NCBI RefSeq assembly: GCF_018320785.1
Contig: NC_054865.1
Location: 38,443,398-38,507,397 of the forward strand
Length of the DNA stretch: 64,000 nt
Source: Cheilinus undulatus
Taxonomy: Eukaryota; Chordata; Actinopteri; Labriformes; Labridae
Reading direction: 5' to 3'
A program made the position numbers and the translations under genes. Shown in pieces: positions 49,201 to 60,479 of this stretch. The notes beneath the pieces were generated by a model. That model worked only from the letters and a program-made list of their open reading frames with translations. It did not search any database and had not been told where the DNA came from. The number at the start of each line of letters is the position of its first letter. The stretch's first letter is position 1.

Positions 49201-50752
49201 TGTTAGCATCTTTGCTAACATTAGCAACATTAGCTATCATGGCTTGATCCCATGTTATTGTTAGCATCTTTGCTAACATTAGCAAAGATGCGTTTTGCCA
49301 GGAGGTGGTACTTCAGACACGTTGTGCTTCACTGTAAAGACAGTTTATCACCGCTGTATATACACAAAACTTTTGTTTCATCCCGACTTCCATTAGGCAG
49401 CTTTTTAAGTCAAAATTTGCAGAACTGGGTCTGTCTCCTCACTCATCAATGCTGGCTGCATTCGACCTGCCTTCAACCTTTTCACCCCAGGAAGGTAAAC
49501 ATCTGCGCAGGAGGACTATGGGAGGAATTTGTGGTCAAACTTAGTCATAAACTGCGTTATTATTTTTTTAACACGTTAAGCTTTCCAGATTGATCGCAAG
49601 CGTTAATGCATTAATATTAACAGGCCCACTACAGATATGTTTTATATGGTTAATATTAAAGATCAAGTTAGAGAATCATCATTTCAGAGATAAGATACTT
49701 AAGATAGTGAAAAAAAATGAAAATTTAGAGAAAATAATCAATTTATTACAAAATATCATCACTGAATACAAGTAGTAGGTTACTGAATATTTAAAATTCA
49801 TCTTGAATTATAAAATAAATACATAAATAAATAAATACATTTTGATGGGTGTAATGGACTTGGAAAAAAACTGCTGTCACGACAGCATCCTCCGAATTCA
49901 GCCCAAAGTTTGCAGCCTACTGTTAAATTATTGGTAATACAAGTGAAGTGCTTGAAGTCTGTGTTTTTCATCTACTGTTTTTTCCCAATATTTTTCAGGT
50001 GTCAGCAGCACTTCAAACAGTGTCACTGGGATTGACGCCATGTGTCCCTCTTCCAAAGAAGACTTCACAGAGTTTGAAAAGTTGCTGAAAGAAAAGATTT
50101 CTCAGTTTGAAAAGTCTGTGCATTATTCAAGTTTCTTGGATTCATTGTTTCGGGAACTCTGTATTTCATGTAAGCCCTGTCTCTTTGAAACTGGAACATT
50201 TTAACTGTGATTTAACTCAAAGCAGGCTATATTGATAACAGTTTCTTTCTCTCCCTTACAGTGGAAGTAGATGACTTGAAGAAAATCAGTAATTCCTTGT
50301 CAGTCCTACTTAGTGAAAAGCAGAAACAAGAAAAAGTAAGTATCTGCATATTAGTATTTTCCCACTGATAAAGTTCAGATCTTCAGGGAATATTTAGAGG
50401 GGGGGGCGCTGTTTACCTAGCCCAGTTACCTGTTACAAATTGTAAAAAACATAGTAGAAGTCAAGTTAATTTTATTAAGTGTGATTTTCAAAAATATTTA
50501 CTAATCTAGCACCAAGTTTAACCAGAAATTTTGTCGTAGTTGTTGAGTATGCCTTCTAGCTATCAAGCTGTAGTCATGTATGATATATACAATCCCTAAA
50601 TTGACCCTAATTTGTCTTTACAGCAAAACAAAGGAAAGAAAAAGAAGAAAGGAGTCGTACCCGGAGGTGGTTTGAAAGCACAGATGAGAGATGACCTTGA
50701 CTATGCAGCGTTTGATGGTGGCTACGCCCAAGACTATGAGGACTTCATGTGA
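43221..50752 (+). CDS. eif3j: Eukaryotic translation initiation factor 3 subunit J, complete (243 aa)
   Basis: Eight exons join in frame: 43221-43233, 43381-43469, 46291-46348, 46462-46562, 46655-46751, 49999-50169, 50262-50335 and 50624-50752 (stop TGA 50750-50752). Start MADWDSENFEPEEP is an acidic N-terminus as I recall for EIF3J. An acidic stretch (EGEDEEEEV, DNWDDEDEDD) is followed by a Lys-rich coiled-coil region (KKKLSEKIKEKENRLKKK), then a helical core with SFLDSLFRELC. The C-terminus has a poly-Lys tract (GKKKKKG) and ends DYEDFM. Length 243 against 258 in human is normal. Family knowledge: eIF3j binds the 40S ribosomal subunit near the decoding centre and helps assemble the eIF3 complex and position start codons. 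Intron 1 keeps a CpG-rich start; intron 5 is about 3.2 kb with repeats. Paralog a or b cannot be told. Confidence 0.97.
44790..45940. mobile_element. Nested cluster of MITE-like elements in eif3j intron 2
   Basis: Several partly overlapping inverted-end signals: outer GGGCTGAGCGATTTGGGAAC (44797) with a reverse-like right end near 45900-45935; inner CAGGGCTGAACAATTTTG (44960) with CAAAAATTATTCAGCCCT (45821-45838); and another right end TTTCCCAGCCCTAG near 45300-45313. The layout suggests one element inserted in another. No clean target duplications were found. Confidence 0.5.
47480..47660 (+). mobile_element. tRNA-related SINE fragment, eif3j intron 5
   Basis: A B-box-like CAAGACTGAATCCCTATCC is followed by a C/T-rich tail CTCCCCATATTTCCTGTCTC and AGCCGTCCTATCTAATAAAA. 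A similar tail occurs at 59550-59600 (CTCCCCAGGTTTCCTGTCTC, AGCTGTCCTATC). The head is eroded. Confidence 0.5.
48416..49631. mobile_element. Non-autonomous DNA transposon with inverted TAGT...TGTTAATTAA-like ends
   Basis: Left end TAGTTCTGTTAATTAATTTAA (48416) and the right end read inverted as TAGTGGGCCTGTTAATATTAATG (ending 49631). The interior has GATTAATCATGATTAATCAC near the left end and a 58-bp tandem duplication at about 49181-49290. The body encodes no transposase I recognise. Target duplication not found. Confidence 0.5.
49181..49290 (+). repeat. 58-bp tandem duplication
   Basis: The unit ATGGCTTGATCCC(G/A)TGTT begins at 49181 and again at 49239, and both continue into TGTTAGCATCTTTGCTAACA and ATTAGCAA before diverging. 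Each unit includes the palindromic motif GTTAGCAT...GCTAAC. Seen directly. Confidence 0.8.
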
Positions 50753-51399
50753 CACTGGCTCCATCACTACTGCCCTTTCCCCTTCTCGACCCTCAGAAAT
50801 GCAGCTGTACCTTCTCATGCTGTCCAGTGCCATCCTGGAAAATCTGAACTATGTGTTGCCCCCTTCATCTTGCTTCAATGACCAGAGAGACTATACCAGG
50901 GAGCATCCAGTTCCACCAACTCTTTATGTTCTTACATATGGAATTGCCTTTTCTCTGTCTCATTCAGCCTCGAATCAAACACACAGAAAGCTATAGTATG
51001 TTGGATGACCAAGCTTCAGTGAAGAGTACATCACAACTGCTGCTGTCTGAGTTTTGCAGGTGACATTTCTATTAAATGTTGCTCCTGTTAAAATGTCAGA
51101 TACAGAATTGCGGTTGTAAGTGTATTGACATAGAAACACAAGGTTCTATGCAAATTCTTAAACCAGAATGTCATGTATATATTATGGGTCTCACTTACCT
51201 GTGGAGGGTTTTCTAACAGGGAAGTATATAGTATCTATAACTTGGGTTGCCAAATTCAAAATGATTATTCAATACATTATTCATCTTTATCTTTACAAAG
51301 GTTGTAATGTGGATAAATTGAGACTGAAGCAACATGTAAGTAGTAATTTTGCAGAGAGCACATGACATTCATTGTGAGGTAAAAGGGATAGAAAAGTAA

Positions 51400-51405
51400 A
51401 ATAAA
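51400..51405 (+). promoter_or_regulatory. Candidate eif3j proximal poly(A) signal
   Basis: AATAAA 648 bases after the stop of eif3j. A second signal is at 51805. Confidence 0.4.
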
Positions 51406-51804
51406 TGTGACTTTGAAACCTAACAGCCATTCTCTTGATACATCTCTGGAATATCCTTGAAACCATGGAGCAAAGAGTGCTTGTAGGTATTTTTTGTGCA
51501 TGACAAAGACGTAATTTACTTAATTGATTTCTACTAATGCAGAGAATTATGGGGCAGGCAAGTGGACTAACTTGCTACGACTGGTCTCCTAATCATTGCT
51601 TCTGCAGGCTTGTATCAAGTGTGATGAGGAGCGGGGCTTATTGGCTTCACTCTACTATGTCTTCATATGGGCTACAGTCAGTCAAAAAGGGTTTGTTTCT
51701 CCTTTTCTTTTCTAGCACTTGACCAGTTTCATTGTTACATGGACAATGGGATACGTACAATGTGGAAGATACAGCATCTGCAATGTTTTATAAGCATCTA
51801 ATTT

Positions 51805-51842
51805 AATAAATCACTGGTCAAAAGGACAAATGTGTTTTTATT
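51805..51842. promoter_or_regulatory. Facing poly(A) signals of eif3j (+) and cilp (-)
   Basis: AATAAA on the plus strand at 51805-51810 suits eif3j. AATAAA on the minus strand (TTTATT at 51837-51842) is 306 bases past the cilp stop codon. Their hexamers lie about 30 bases apart, so cleavage sites 10-30 bases downstream would nearly meet or overlap. The hexamers are seen; the use of both is inference. Confidence 0.45.
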
Positions 51843-52147
51843 CTTGTTTTCAAATTTGAATGTAGTTATACAGCACCCAGTTCACTGATGACTGACTTTA
51901 AGGCATATGTAATAAATACTCTATTTACAGTCTCAAGTAAATATTTACCACAGTACAAATGAAAATAGTAGTACAAAATAACAGTACCATTATTCCATAA
52001 CAAGAGGCTGTTAGAAATAGACGTAAGTTTGTTTACATACTTGGGTAATTAAAAAAAAAAGAAATTCAAATGTATCAAAACAGGTTAATTTTATCCACTC
52101 ATCTGTTCCTGGTTGAAATTGGTCTTGTGGATTTTCAGTTTTATAGT

Positions 52148-54510
52148 TCAGTTTGTTGCCTTTGTACGTTTTCCAAGAGGATCCCTGGTGCTGCGTCTTC
52201 GACTGTTGCGTGGTGTATTTGCCCTCTGACGACGTCGGTTCTGTCGTCCTTCTCCTCTCACCACACTTGTTACTGGCTGACCTTGTGAGTTCTGTAAAGC
52301 CTGGAAGACACTACTCTGACGTGTCACCTCACGATCCCCACAGGTGAATGTCAGCGCTACACCATCATTGCTCTTCATGACACGAGATGTACCATCAGAA
52401 GTGCCATCAAAACAGCGTCCAAGTGCGATCTCTTTGGCTGTGCGGGGATCTTGGTCTGTAACTGTATAAATTCCATAGTTGTGGCCCAGAGGGTCAAGAG
52501 GTGCAAGCATAGTGAACTCATTGGTGTCATTGTTGACAGCTAGGGGCAGGTGGTTGACCAGATACTCTTGCAGCATTGAATTGACATTATCTCTCCTACA
52601 ACTTCCTTGTGGAATCACTTTGACCAGGGTACGATCTACACGTTCCTGATCATACAGCATTCCACTGCACTTGAACTCCAAACAGACTGCTGAAACTGCT
52701 GTCTGGTCCATGTCACGGATGCTGCGAGTGTCTCTGAGGCCATACAGCTGGCCCACTGTCTTCGGGTGGGTGCCACCCATGTTTCGAGATCGTACGTTGA
52801 TCTCATGTGGGCTGTTGATTTTGACTTTTATGTAGCAGGCACGATACTCCATGGGTTTGGGCCACCAGCTCAGGTAGTCTTCAGTCCAACTCATTGGGTC
52901 ATCTTCATTGAACGGCACTGTGTTGTAGTCATAGCGGTCTCCCTCTACTCTTGAGAAGCGGAAGTGTGCAGCACTGAAGGGGGCTTCCTCACATTCTTTT
53001 AAGTTCTCAAATGAGTACACTGGTCCGTTGCCCTCTTCAGCTGTGTTGGAACTTGGTTTAGCCACATTGATACTGAAAGCGGTCTTTTTCACTCTTGGGT
53101 CCTCATGATCAGTCCGCCTGTAGTTCAGCTTACCAAGGTAAGGCTGAGGCACACCAACTAGGTTTGGATTGAGTTTGGGAGCAGAAGGGACAGCCTCCAG
53201 CTCCTCTCCTCCAAGATTTGCCATGACATAAGCAGAGTAGGCATCAGCTTTTTGTTCATCGCAGAAGGCAGGAAGACAGGCGCCATTAGGACCAGTGACG
53301 ACACTATCAAAACGACCCCAAGCACGAGGGTTAGTAGAGTAGCCAGCCGTGGGCTCCATGTTTATAAGACTCACCACCACTCCCTCCACTTGCTCACTAG
53401 GCATGAAGCGTTCACTGCGGAAGGCTCTCACTTTTACATAACACCGACGGTTCTCTGGAACATCCAGATTAAAAAGACGTCTCTCCCTGATCTCCATGTT
53501 ACCAATCAGAAAGGTTCGCTCCTCCCTTTTGCCTCTTCTTTTCTTCTCCATCTGCAGACTGCCTTCCTCCTCCCACAGGCCTGTATCAGGGTTCAGTGAC
53601 CACAGCTTCATGGTATCGAGGTGTTCAGTCATTTTCACCTGGGCAGAATCCAGAAACACCTTCACCTCACCAGCGTTTAGGGGCTCATTGTTTTCCTCAC
53701 CCCTAAAGTCAACTGAAAACATCCCATAGGTCCTCAGGGGAAGTGTATCTCCATCATCTCCAACAAAGTTGAGATCACTTTGAGCTGCAGCAGCTGTGGA
53801 GACATCTCTAGGGTCGAGGAATGTAACACTAGCATTAACTTTACCTGTGAAGACTTCCCCTCTCTCTGTGTAGAAAGAATTTGGAGGAATCTGGATCTGA
53901 ACCATGGCCTCCTGGCCTTCCACCTCTCCAAGCTCTAGAGTGTTGGTCTCTGTAGGGCTGATGGTCACAGGGGCTTTCTTTCTTAATAGTTTGATCTCAT
54001 GGTAAACAGACCCTCCTTTAGTGTTAAATGGGAGCACCTTTGTGGTATTGACAAACTTCTGCATGTTATCCACAAACGTCAGGACTAGCCTTTCAGTGTC
54101 TGGAGGAACTTGGATGGAGAAAGTTCCTTTGTAGCCTGTGCGGCTAATTCTGACTCCATTCATGAAGATATGGCCAAACCTCATTGGCTCACCATTGTCT
54201 GCAGCAATGGCCCTACCATACACTATAGCCTTGGTATCAACACATTTCTGGCAGCCACACTCAGTCACCACCATAGTGGGTAGTTGATAGCCCTGGCAGG
54301 TTAATTGCCTCTCTTCCATTTTCTGCACACCGCAGCAGTAAGCCACTTTGTCTTTGCATCTAATTCCATTGTCCAGTTGTCCAGCACATGGACCTGAAGA
54401 GCACTTGCCTACATCATAGTAGAAAGAGTTGGTGCTGTTTTGGTAGCAGTCATGTGGGAGCCGGATGAGGTGAGACTCTGGTGTGGGATTACATGAATAC
54501 TCATCTTTAC
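52148..54510 (-). other. cilp: cilp terminal exon (residues 376-1162)
   Basis: One exon of 2363 bases holds two-thirds of the protein and has no intron. It covers the Cys-rich block after the Ig domain, the carboxypeptidase-regulatory-like repeat (TGYKGTF), the furin site and all of the C-terminal protein. The human gene has the same arrangement as I recall. The open frame extends upstream to 54574 but residues before 54510 are intron, because the acceptor AG and frame join place the exon start there. Confidence 0.85.
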
Positions 54511-57500
54511 CTGGAGGAGACAGAAATGGGAACGTATTGAAATGCCACACTGTTTTTAATGAATATTTGTTCATCTTTTTATGAAGAACATACCTAAGAT
54601 TTTGAGTGTAGCTGGTTTGGTCTTAATAGCCCCTGATTGGCCGATTGCTCTGCAGTGGTACTCCCCAGACTGCTCAGGTTGTAGATCTCTTAGGACTAAG
54701 GTGCTCTCTGAGTGACTCTCCATTAAGGTGTCGTTATGAAACCTGTTGGTTCAGAAAGACAAGACATGGATTATTTCATGGTATTCAGACACTAAATGTC
54801 TTAGTCAGACTCAGTATCATTGACAGATGATTAGTTGTTGAAATCCTACCATTGGTACTTGTGTGGTTGTGGGGTTCCTGCCACTTTGCAGCAGAAGGCG
54901 GTAGCTTGTCCCTCCCTCCTGACCTTGCTTTCTGGGTTGCTAAGCACATGAAGCTTTTCTGAGAAATCACAGATAGAACACATTACTGATAAGCTTAATG
55001 GCATGCTAAACTTGACCTGCCTCCAGTTTTGTGGCTCTTTATCTGGTACCTGTTCGTTTCAGCTGTACACTGAGGACAGAGATCTTTTCCGCACTGTGTG
55101 GCACAACAACGCTAAGGGGAGCGTGACCCTGCAGGCTGAATGTCAGGGTGGCATTTCCATCAGGGCAGATGCCAGGGATACGAAAATGCCCATTGTGGTC
55201 GGTAAGGGTAAGGAGTTGGTCAGAGCGAAGTATTGTTGTCCCCTCAGCAGTAAGACCTCCGGCCCCACGGACAGAACCCAGCAGGATGTGATCTTCACAC
55301 ATGCATGCGTCACATTCAGCATTTACCCTCCCCATTACACACTGAAGGAGGCAATCTAAAGAGAAGAACAAAACAAGTTAGTCTCTTTGTTTACACTTTG
55401 TGTCCCATATACAGTGCCTATAAAAAAGTATTCACCCCCTTGGATGTTTTACTCTTTTTATTAATTTTATAAATCAATCATAGTCAATATTATCTATTTT
55501 TTCAACCAGAAAAACTAAAAGGAACTCTATAATGTCAAAGTGAAATAAGATTTCTACAAAGTAATGTCAATCAAAATAGGTAAAATGATTGCATAAATAT
55601 TTTCCTCCTTTAAAGTGGCTGACCAAATTTGACAGAGGTCCACCCAATTGGTGCTAGTAGTCTCATAATTAGTAAAATGGGGATCACCTGAGTGCAGTGA
55701 ATGTGTCTCAGCAAGTGACTGTAAAGTAAAGATACCTGTTTCCTGGGCCATCGTATACTCCCGGGCCCCTGCAGTCCAAAGGGCTCTGCCCTTGCCTGAC
55801 ATTTTTTAGGATATCTATGTAGGCACTGCTGGGGCTTCCCGGATTTGCCCACTGCCGGTATAATATTCATGCGAAATTATGCATAGTAACCAATTACAGC
55901 TCTGCCCTTGGTACCATGTGCCCCCTGAAAGCACTATGAGTAGCTGGCAGATGTCAGTCAGTCAGCACTTACAGCCTCAACCAATCCCCGCCTTCGACTC
56001 AACTCTCAAGAGCCAATGACAACACGGTTTACAGACAAATGTACCGGTAGTTTACAAAGTTAGCTGGCAAGGCAGCAAGTCCAAACAGTCGAAGTTATCT
56101 GGATGTGAGCACAACAAGAGGACAGCTCCAAAGGAGGAAGGATTTCCGAAGCAAAGAAGGAAGTTTTGAGATGTATTTTTACAGTGAATGAAAGTGGGAA
56201 TCTTAACAGCTCAAACCCCGCTACCGCAGACCTGAGTGCTAGCTAACCAAAGGGCAGATGCCGCCGTCAAACCCATGTCAGACTGATAGAACATTACTGG
56301 CCACAGAAACTCAACAAGGAGCAACATCACTGGAACAAAAGCTCACCTCTCTTCAAAACTACCATCCAGTGAAGGAATACATTTTGAGCTCGCAAAATTA
56401 AACGCTGCATTAAAAACCCGAGTTAACGGCTACCGCAGCAAGATCACGCCCCTTATCTAAGGAGAAGAGACTTGGACATAAAGGACTTCGGACGAACTGT
56501 ACGGAGGACTACCTGGCTCAGAAAACAGAAAGATGATCTGTGATCGTGAACATCTAAAGGTAGGCTTTATTTCACCTGTGATCATCTGTGATTAAATCTG
56601 AATTATATTATGCAATCACGCATGTTTGGGAGAGGTGCTCATATGGCATAGAGCACACCTGCATAAGTTTGAATGAGGTGTTCAGAGTTAATGTGCAGCT
56701 GTCATTTTCCTATTCATTGTCAATACATGCAGTTGTAACAAGCCTGCCTGTTGACTCATGCAGACTGTAATATTGTCGACAGTTTCAGCACCTTTATGTT
56801 GCAAAAGCCTGTTTTCATTTTGGTTTTGACGTACCGTCATCGTTACGTTGTTTCTTGTTCAGCTTTATTGCTTTGCATTTAGCGGACATTGGTCCTCCTC
56901 ATGGAGCTTATTGTTGGGATGAAAAAAAGATTTTTTTTTGTTCCAGGCTTTTTTAGAAATAGGAGTTCGGCAAATTGTACTTTAATGACTTTTAATAGGC
57001 CCAGATTGAGAGAGAGAGAGAAGCGAGCTGTTCCTGGTGTGTATTACGCACTTCATGGGAGTACAAATAAGTGAGAAAACCATCATTTGAAACACATGAA
57101 TTATCTGCTGTTTAGATGTGTGTGTTATCATAATCTGGTAAACTGCACAAAAATCCTGTGTCTTTGGAGTTTATTAGACAAAAATCCCACTCTATGTAAA
57201 TTGTGTACATACAGTGAAAACTACAGAAAAATGGTTCAAAGACAAAAAGGTGAATGTTCTGGACCAGCCAAGTCAAATCTCAAACTTCAATCCAATAGAG
57301 ACTTTGTGGCTGGACTAGAAAAGGGCTGTTCACACCCTTTTTAAAAGCTAAATTATATCAACCAGGATTGATTTATAAAATCCAGAAAATGGTAAACAAT
57401 CTAAGGGGGCGAATACTTTTATAGGCACTGCATCTGACAAACAAAATCACAATCTGGTTAAAAGAAGAGAACAAAGAAGAAAAGGCTATGTCTGGTCAAA

Positions 57501-60479
57501 CTGGGTTCACTTCACCTGTCTTTGGACATTCAGGTCCATCACATTCTTTCCCTTCCACTTTTGGACCAATGCAAGGTAGAGATCTAGATTGGCAGTTCCT
57601 GGAGCGTAGCTGGACCCCCACCTGGCCACAGAGGGCGGGGCATGGGCTCCAGTCTGACCACTGACCCCAGGTACCTTGAAACTTCTCTGGGCTATCTGTC
57701 TCAGAATCAAATGGAAGTAACAAATAATCACTTTAAAAGATTACTTATCCTAGAAGTCCTCTCTTAATTTTCACGAGTATCACCAATTAGCTCTAAAGTC
57801 AAGCTTTACAAATGAATGGCGTGAAGTTTACATTGTAATAAGCTTTTTATGACTTATTTAGCATAAATGTGTAACAAAGTCTAACCTTTAGGACAGAGGA
57901 AGCGGACTGCATAGTTGGAGCAGTTGCGATCAGGACCCTGCTCCTCATTAAGGCACCAGAAGCCAACGGTGGGGTCTGCATGGACCTTCTCCCCAGTTTC
58001 ACGGGCTGGAACCCATTCGGTGGTTCTGGCCTCTATCGCCCGGGGAGTCTCACACACTCGGGAACGGTAGTAGAAGCGAATGGCTTCCAGCTGTTCATAG
58101 TCTCCACGACCTCCAGGGTGATCAACATTAAACCATGTGGACCACTCATAATTGTCTGGGCACAAAGTAAAGAAAACAACAAAGCCTTATTTTATAAAAT
58201 GGCAGTGTCTATCACATGATAGGAATGCACCTTAAAACAAAAAAAGATAAATGTGACCAAATTTGTTTTTGAAGTTACCATCAGAGTGAAACACAGAAGA
58301 GCCTGACTCCCTGCTGACTCTCCTCTGAGGTCCTACAAGAGACAGATAAGAGCAATTGGAGAACGTTAAAGAAAACCCATACCTGCTGCAAAACACATTT
58401 TCTTCAAGGTTTTAGCTGGAAAATTAATTCGATCACGAGTAAGAAAACAGATTTTTTGGCCCTAGGTCTTCTCTCTCAGTCCAGTTGACTTTTAAGCTTT
58501 CAAAAGATTTGGTTTTAATGTTTCTACATAACATTTTAAACAAATCCTGATCAAAATATCCATGAGATTTCTGCATATAAAATTTCTAAATAAGGAGTAT
58601 TTAGGTTCCAAAAAGTTGCTTTTGCAGGTAAAAATGTATTTCATCCATAATTACATCTTAGTGCAGTTGTGTTTGTCAGTGAGATTTGTACTTTGGTTGT
58701 AGTGGTCTTAAAGTTTCATAAAGACCCTTCAGCTTTGACACTGATTGAGAAAACTGATTCAGGGCCATGGAAAAACAGAGCAGGGGAGGAAGTGGGGGGT
58801 ATTCAGTACTGATTCAGAAAACATGACTGCCCTCAAACATCCCAGAGTAGTTCAGTGTAGCAGCATAAGTACAGCCTAATATTTCTAGGAAACGAGGAAC
58901 AAACTACACATCAATATTCAGCCCTCTTTGACAATACACCGGGGATAATGTCATCGACTAAAACTATTTGTCAACAACCTTTTTTTTCCACAAGAAAGAC
59001 CAGCTACATATGGATCTTTGACAACTAAAACTTTGACTTAACCTAAGTTTAGTATTTTCCTAGATGACCAAAAAGAAACTAAAATTTACATTCAAAATCG
59101 CTGATATTCCTCCACTGTGGGTAAATCTGTCAAAACACAACATATCTAGAGCTCTTCTTCCTCTTAAGTGTAGACAGCAGGGATCCCAGGTTTGGCAAAG
59201 CATAGAATTCACTTTTATAATTTGGCACCAAATTCAGACAAGAGAATAAATGTTTGGATTAAAAGAAAAGGACTTTTTATGACTAAAACTGGACTTAATG
59301 TTTTGAGTTTTCATCGACTAAAAAGACTAAACTCGTAAAGGGTAGAAAAGACTAAAATGTGACTAAAACTAAAGGGCATTTAATCTACAGACTAAAATAA
59401 AAAATAGAGTAGAGTAATGTTAGGATACTGATGTTGACTCTGCTTATAATTAGGGTTTGCTTAGTGTGTTCAGTGGGTAGAGCATGAGATAGTCCTCGAT
59501 ACACTGGTTGAGAGATTGATTCCTGGCGCTGTTTGGTTCATGTCTTCTCTCCACTTTCTCCCCAGGTTTCCTGTCTCTCCTCAGCTGTCCTATCTTTTTT
59601 TTTAATTTGGTTTTTATTTTCCTGAATTTTTAAGCATATTTTAATTCCTTTTAATATTTTACCTGCTTTTATTCTTTATCTTCAATTTATTTCATTGGCT
59701 GTTTTCAGTTGTTAATGCCATCCTCTTGCCTTTATTGGTTTTCCTCTCTGTACATTTGCGATTATATTTATTATTCTTACTGTTTTTATATTTATAGAGC
59801 TTTTGTCTTCATTTTTCACCTTTATATTTTACTGTTTTACTGACTTCTCTTGTCACATATGATTGCCTTTTTCTTTTTGTTTTTGTTTCTCTTTAAATTT
59901 CTCACATCTTCTCTGACTGTGTAGCTGGGTTCCTGTGTTGCCTGGGTTTCTATTGTTCTATGATGCTACATTCTGATGATGTCTGTGAAATCTTTGCTGC
60001 ATAGTATCTTAGGATGTCTGTGCTCTACTGATGCCCTGTGATGTCTTAAGTTTGCATGGAGTCTCATGACGTCTGGGTCCTGCAGTCTTACAAAGCTCTT
60101 AGATTATTATCTTGTTCACTTTTTGTTTGGATTTATGAACTGTTTGGTTTCTGCTGATGTTGGTGTTGTCATTGCTCTGTTTATCTTGTCCTTTGTTGGG
60201 TTTTGTTGCTTTGTTCCTCTGTGATTCTTCACATGTGAACACACTTTATAACCCCTTGTTTTTAAAAGTGCTATATAAAGTTATTAATATTCTTATTATC
60301 TTTTATTTTCCAACTTTACATTTTACGGTTGTCTATTGAATTAAGAATGCATGTTTATTGGAGGATGCTTTTTTTTAAATGTACATGCCTGTCAGATACT
60401 GGAGCTCTTTGACTGACCCACCGTGAGCTGTAACAGTGGCAGAGGTGATCCCAATGATGAGAAGAAGCCTCAACAACAT
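52148..60479 (-). CDS. cilp: Cartilage intermediate layer protein 1, complete (1162 aa)
   Basis: Eight exons on the minus strand, start to end: 60479-60422, 58332-58279, 58155-57886, 57695-57516, 55355-55050, 54958-54850, 54742-54594 and 54510-52148 (stop TGA at 52150-52148). Start ATG 60479 gives a signal peptide (MLLRLLLIIGITSATVTA). Domains: WxxW-type Cys-rich domain (residues about 38-128, YEWSTWFN); thrombospondin type-1 (128-187, WSDWSPC); CILP-specific Cys-rich and carboxypeptidase-like module (188-289, FRIPG); Ig C2 domain (290-375, FCC to GEYHC); then the long C-terminal region. A furin-type RRGKR lies at 700-704, as in human CILP, dividing the precursor into N- and C-terminal proteins. 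Length 1162 against 1184 in human. Family knowledge: a secreted cartilage matrix protein; the N-terminal part antagonises TGF-beta/IGF-1. Many recalled human CILP1 motifs, such as SCRRDNVN and GRCFDGTSDG, match, so CILP1 fits better than CILP2. Confidence 0.95.
55412..57430 (+). mobile_element. Tc1-like transposon with its middle replaced by unrelated DNA, cilp intron 4
   Basis: Left end CAGTGCCTATAAAAAAGTATT after TA (55410-55411); the right end reads GCGAATACTTTTATAGGCACTG (ending 57430), with CA in place of TA. Left Tc1 sequence continues to about 55740, and right Tc1 sequence resumes near 57225, where a plus-strand frame reads PIETLWLD, the transposase catalytic-region motif. The ~1.5 kb between is not Tc1 (see the following entry). 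The family is the same as 41667-42917 but in the opposite orientation. Confidence 0.75.
55741..57224. other. Unidentified ~1.5-kb insert inside the Tc1 element
   Basis: It does not match Tc1 sequence. The left 500 bases are GC-richer (GGGCCCCTGCAGTCC, CCCACTGCCGG) and promoter-like. An ATG at 56534 opens a short frame that reads into AAAGGTAGGC, a good splice-donor form. It has (GA)n at 57010-57023. No family, ends or target duplication recognised; the boundaries are rough. It could be the 5' part of another transposon. Confidence 0.4.
59455..59600 (+). mobile_element. tRNA-related SINE, cilp intron
   Basis: A-box-like TTCAGTGGGTAGAGCATG, B-box-like GAGAGATTGATTCCTGGC, then a C/T-rich tail TTCTCTCCACTTTCTCCCC. 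The tail matches the SINE remnant at 47.6 kb. The tRNA-like head is partly degraded. Confidence 0.55.
59610..60295 (+). repeat. Fish LINE 3' untranslated tail
   Basis: A T-rich, mostly non-coding segment ending in GTTTTTAAAAGTGCTATATAA then AGTTATTAATATTCTTATTAT, the usual form of an L2/Rex-type 3' end. No reverse-transcriptase sequence is evident. Confidence 0.5.

Larger units (their letters stand above)
46752..49998 (+). other. eif3j intron 5
   Basis: A 3.2-kb intron. It contains a SINE fragment (47480-47660) and a large MITE-like element (48416-49631) described separately. The rest has no recognised feature. Confidence 0.6.
58333..60421 (-). other. cilp intron 2 (between coding exons 1 and 2)
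   Basis: About 2.1 kb. It holds a SINE fragment (59455-59600) and a LINE 3' tail (59610-60295). The rest, near 58340-59440, is AT-rich and I recognise nothing in it. Confidence 0.5.

Noticed and set aside
53496..53729. Plus-strand open frame within cilp
   Set aside because: Shadow of the long cilp terminal exon on the other strand.
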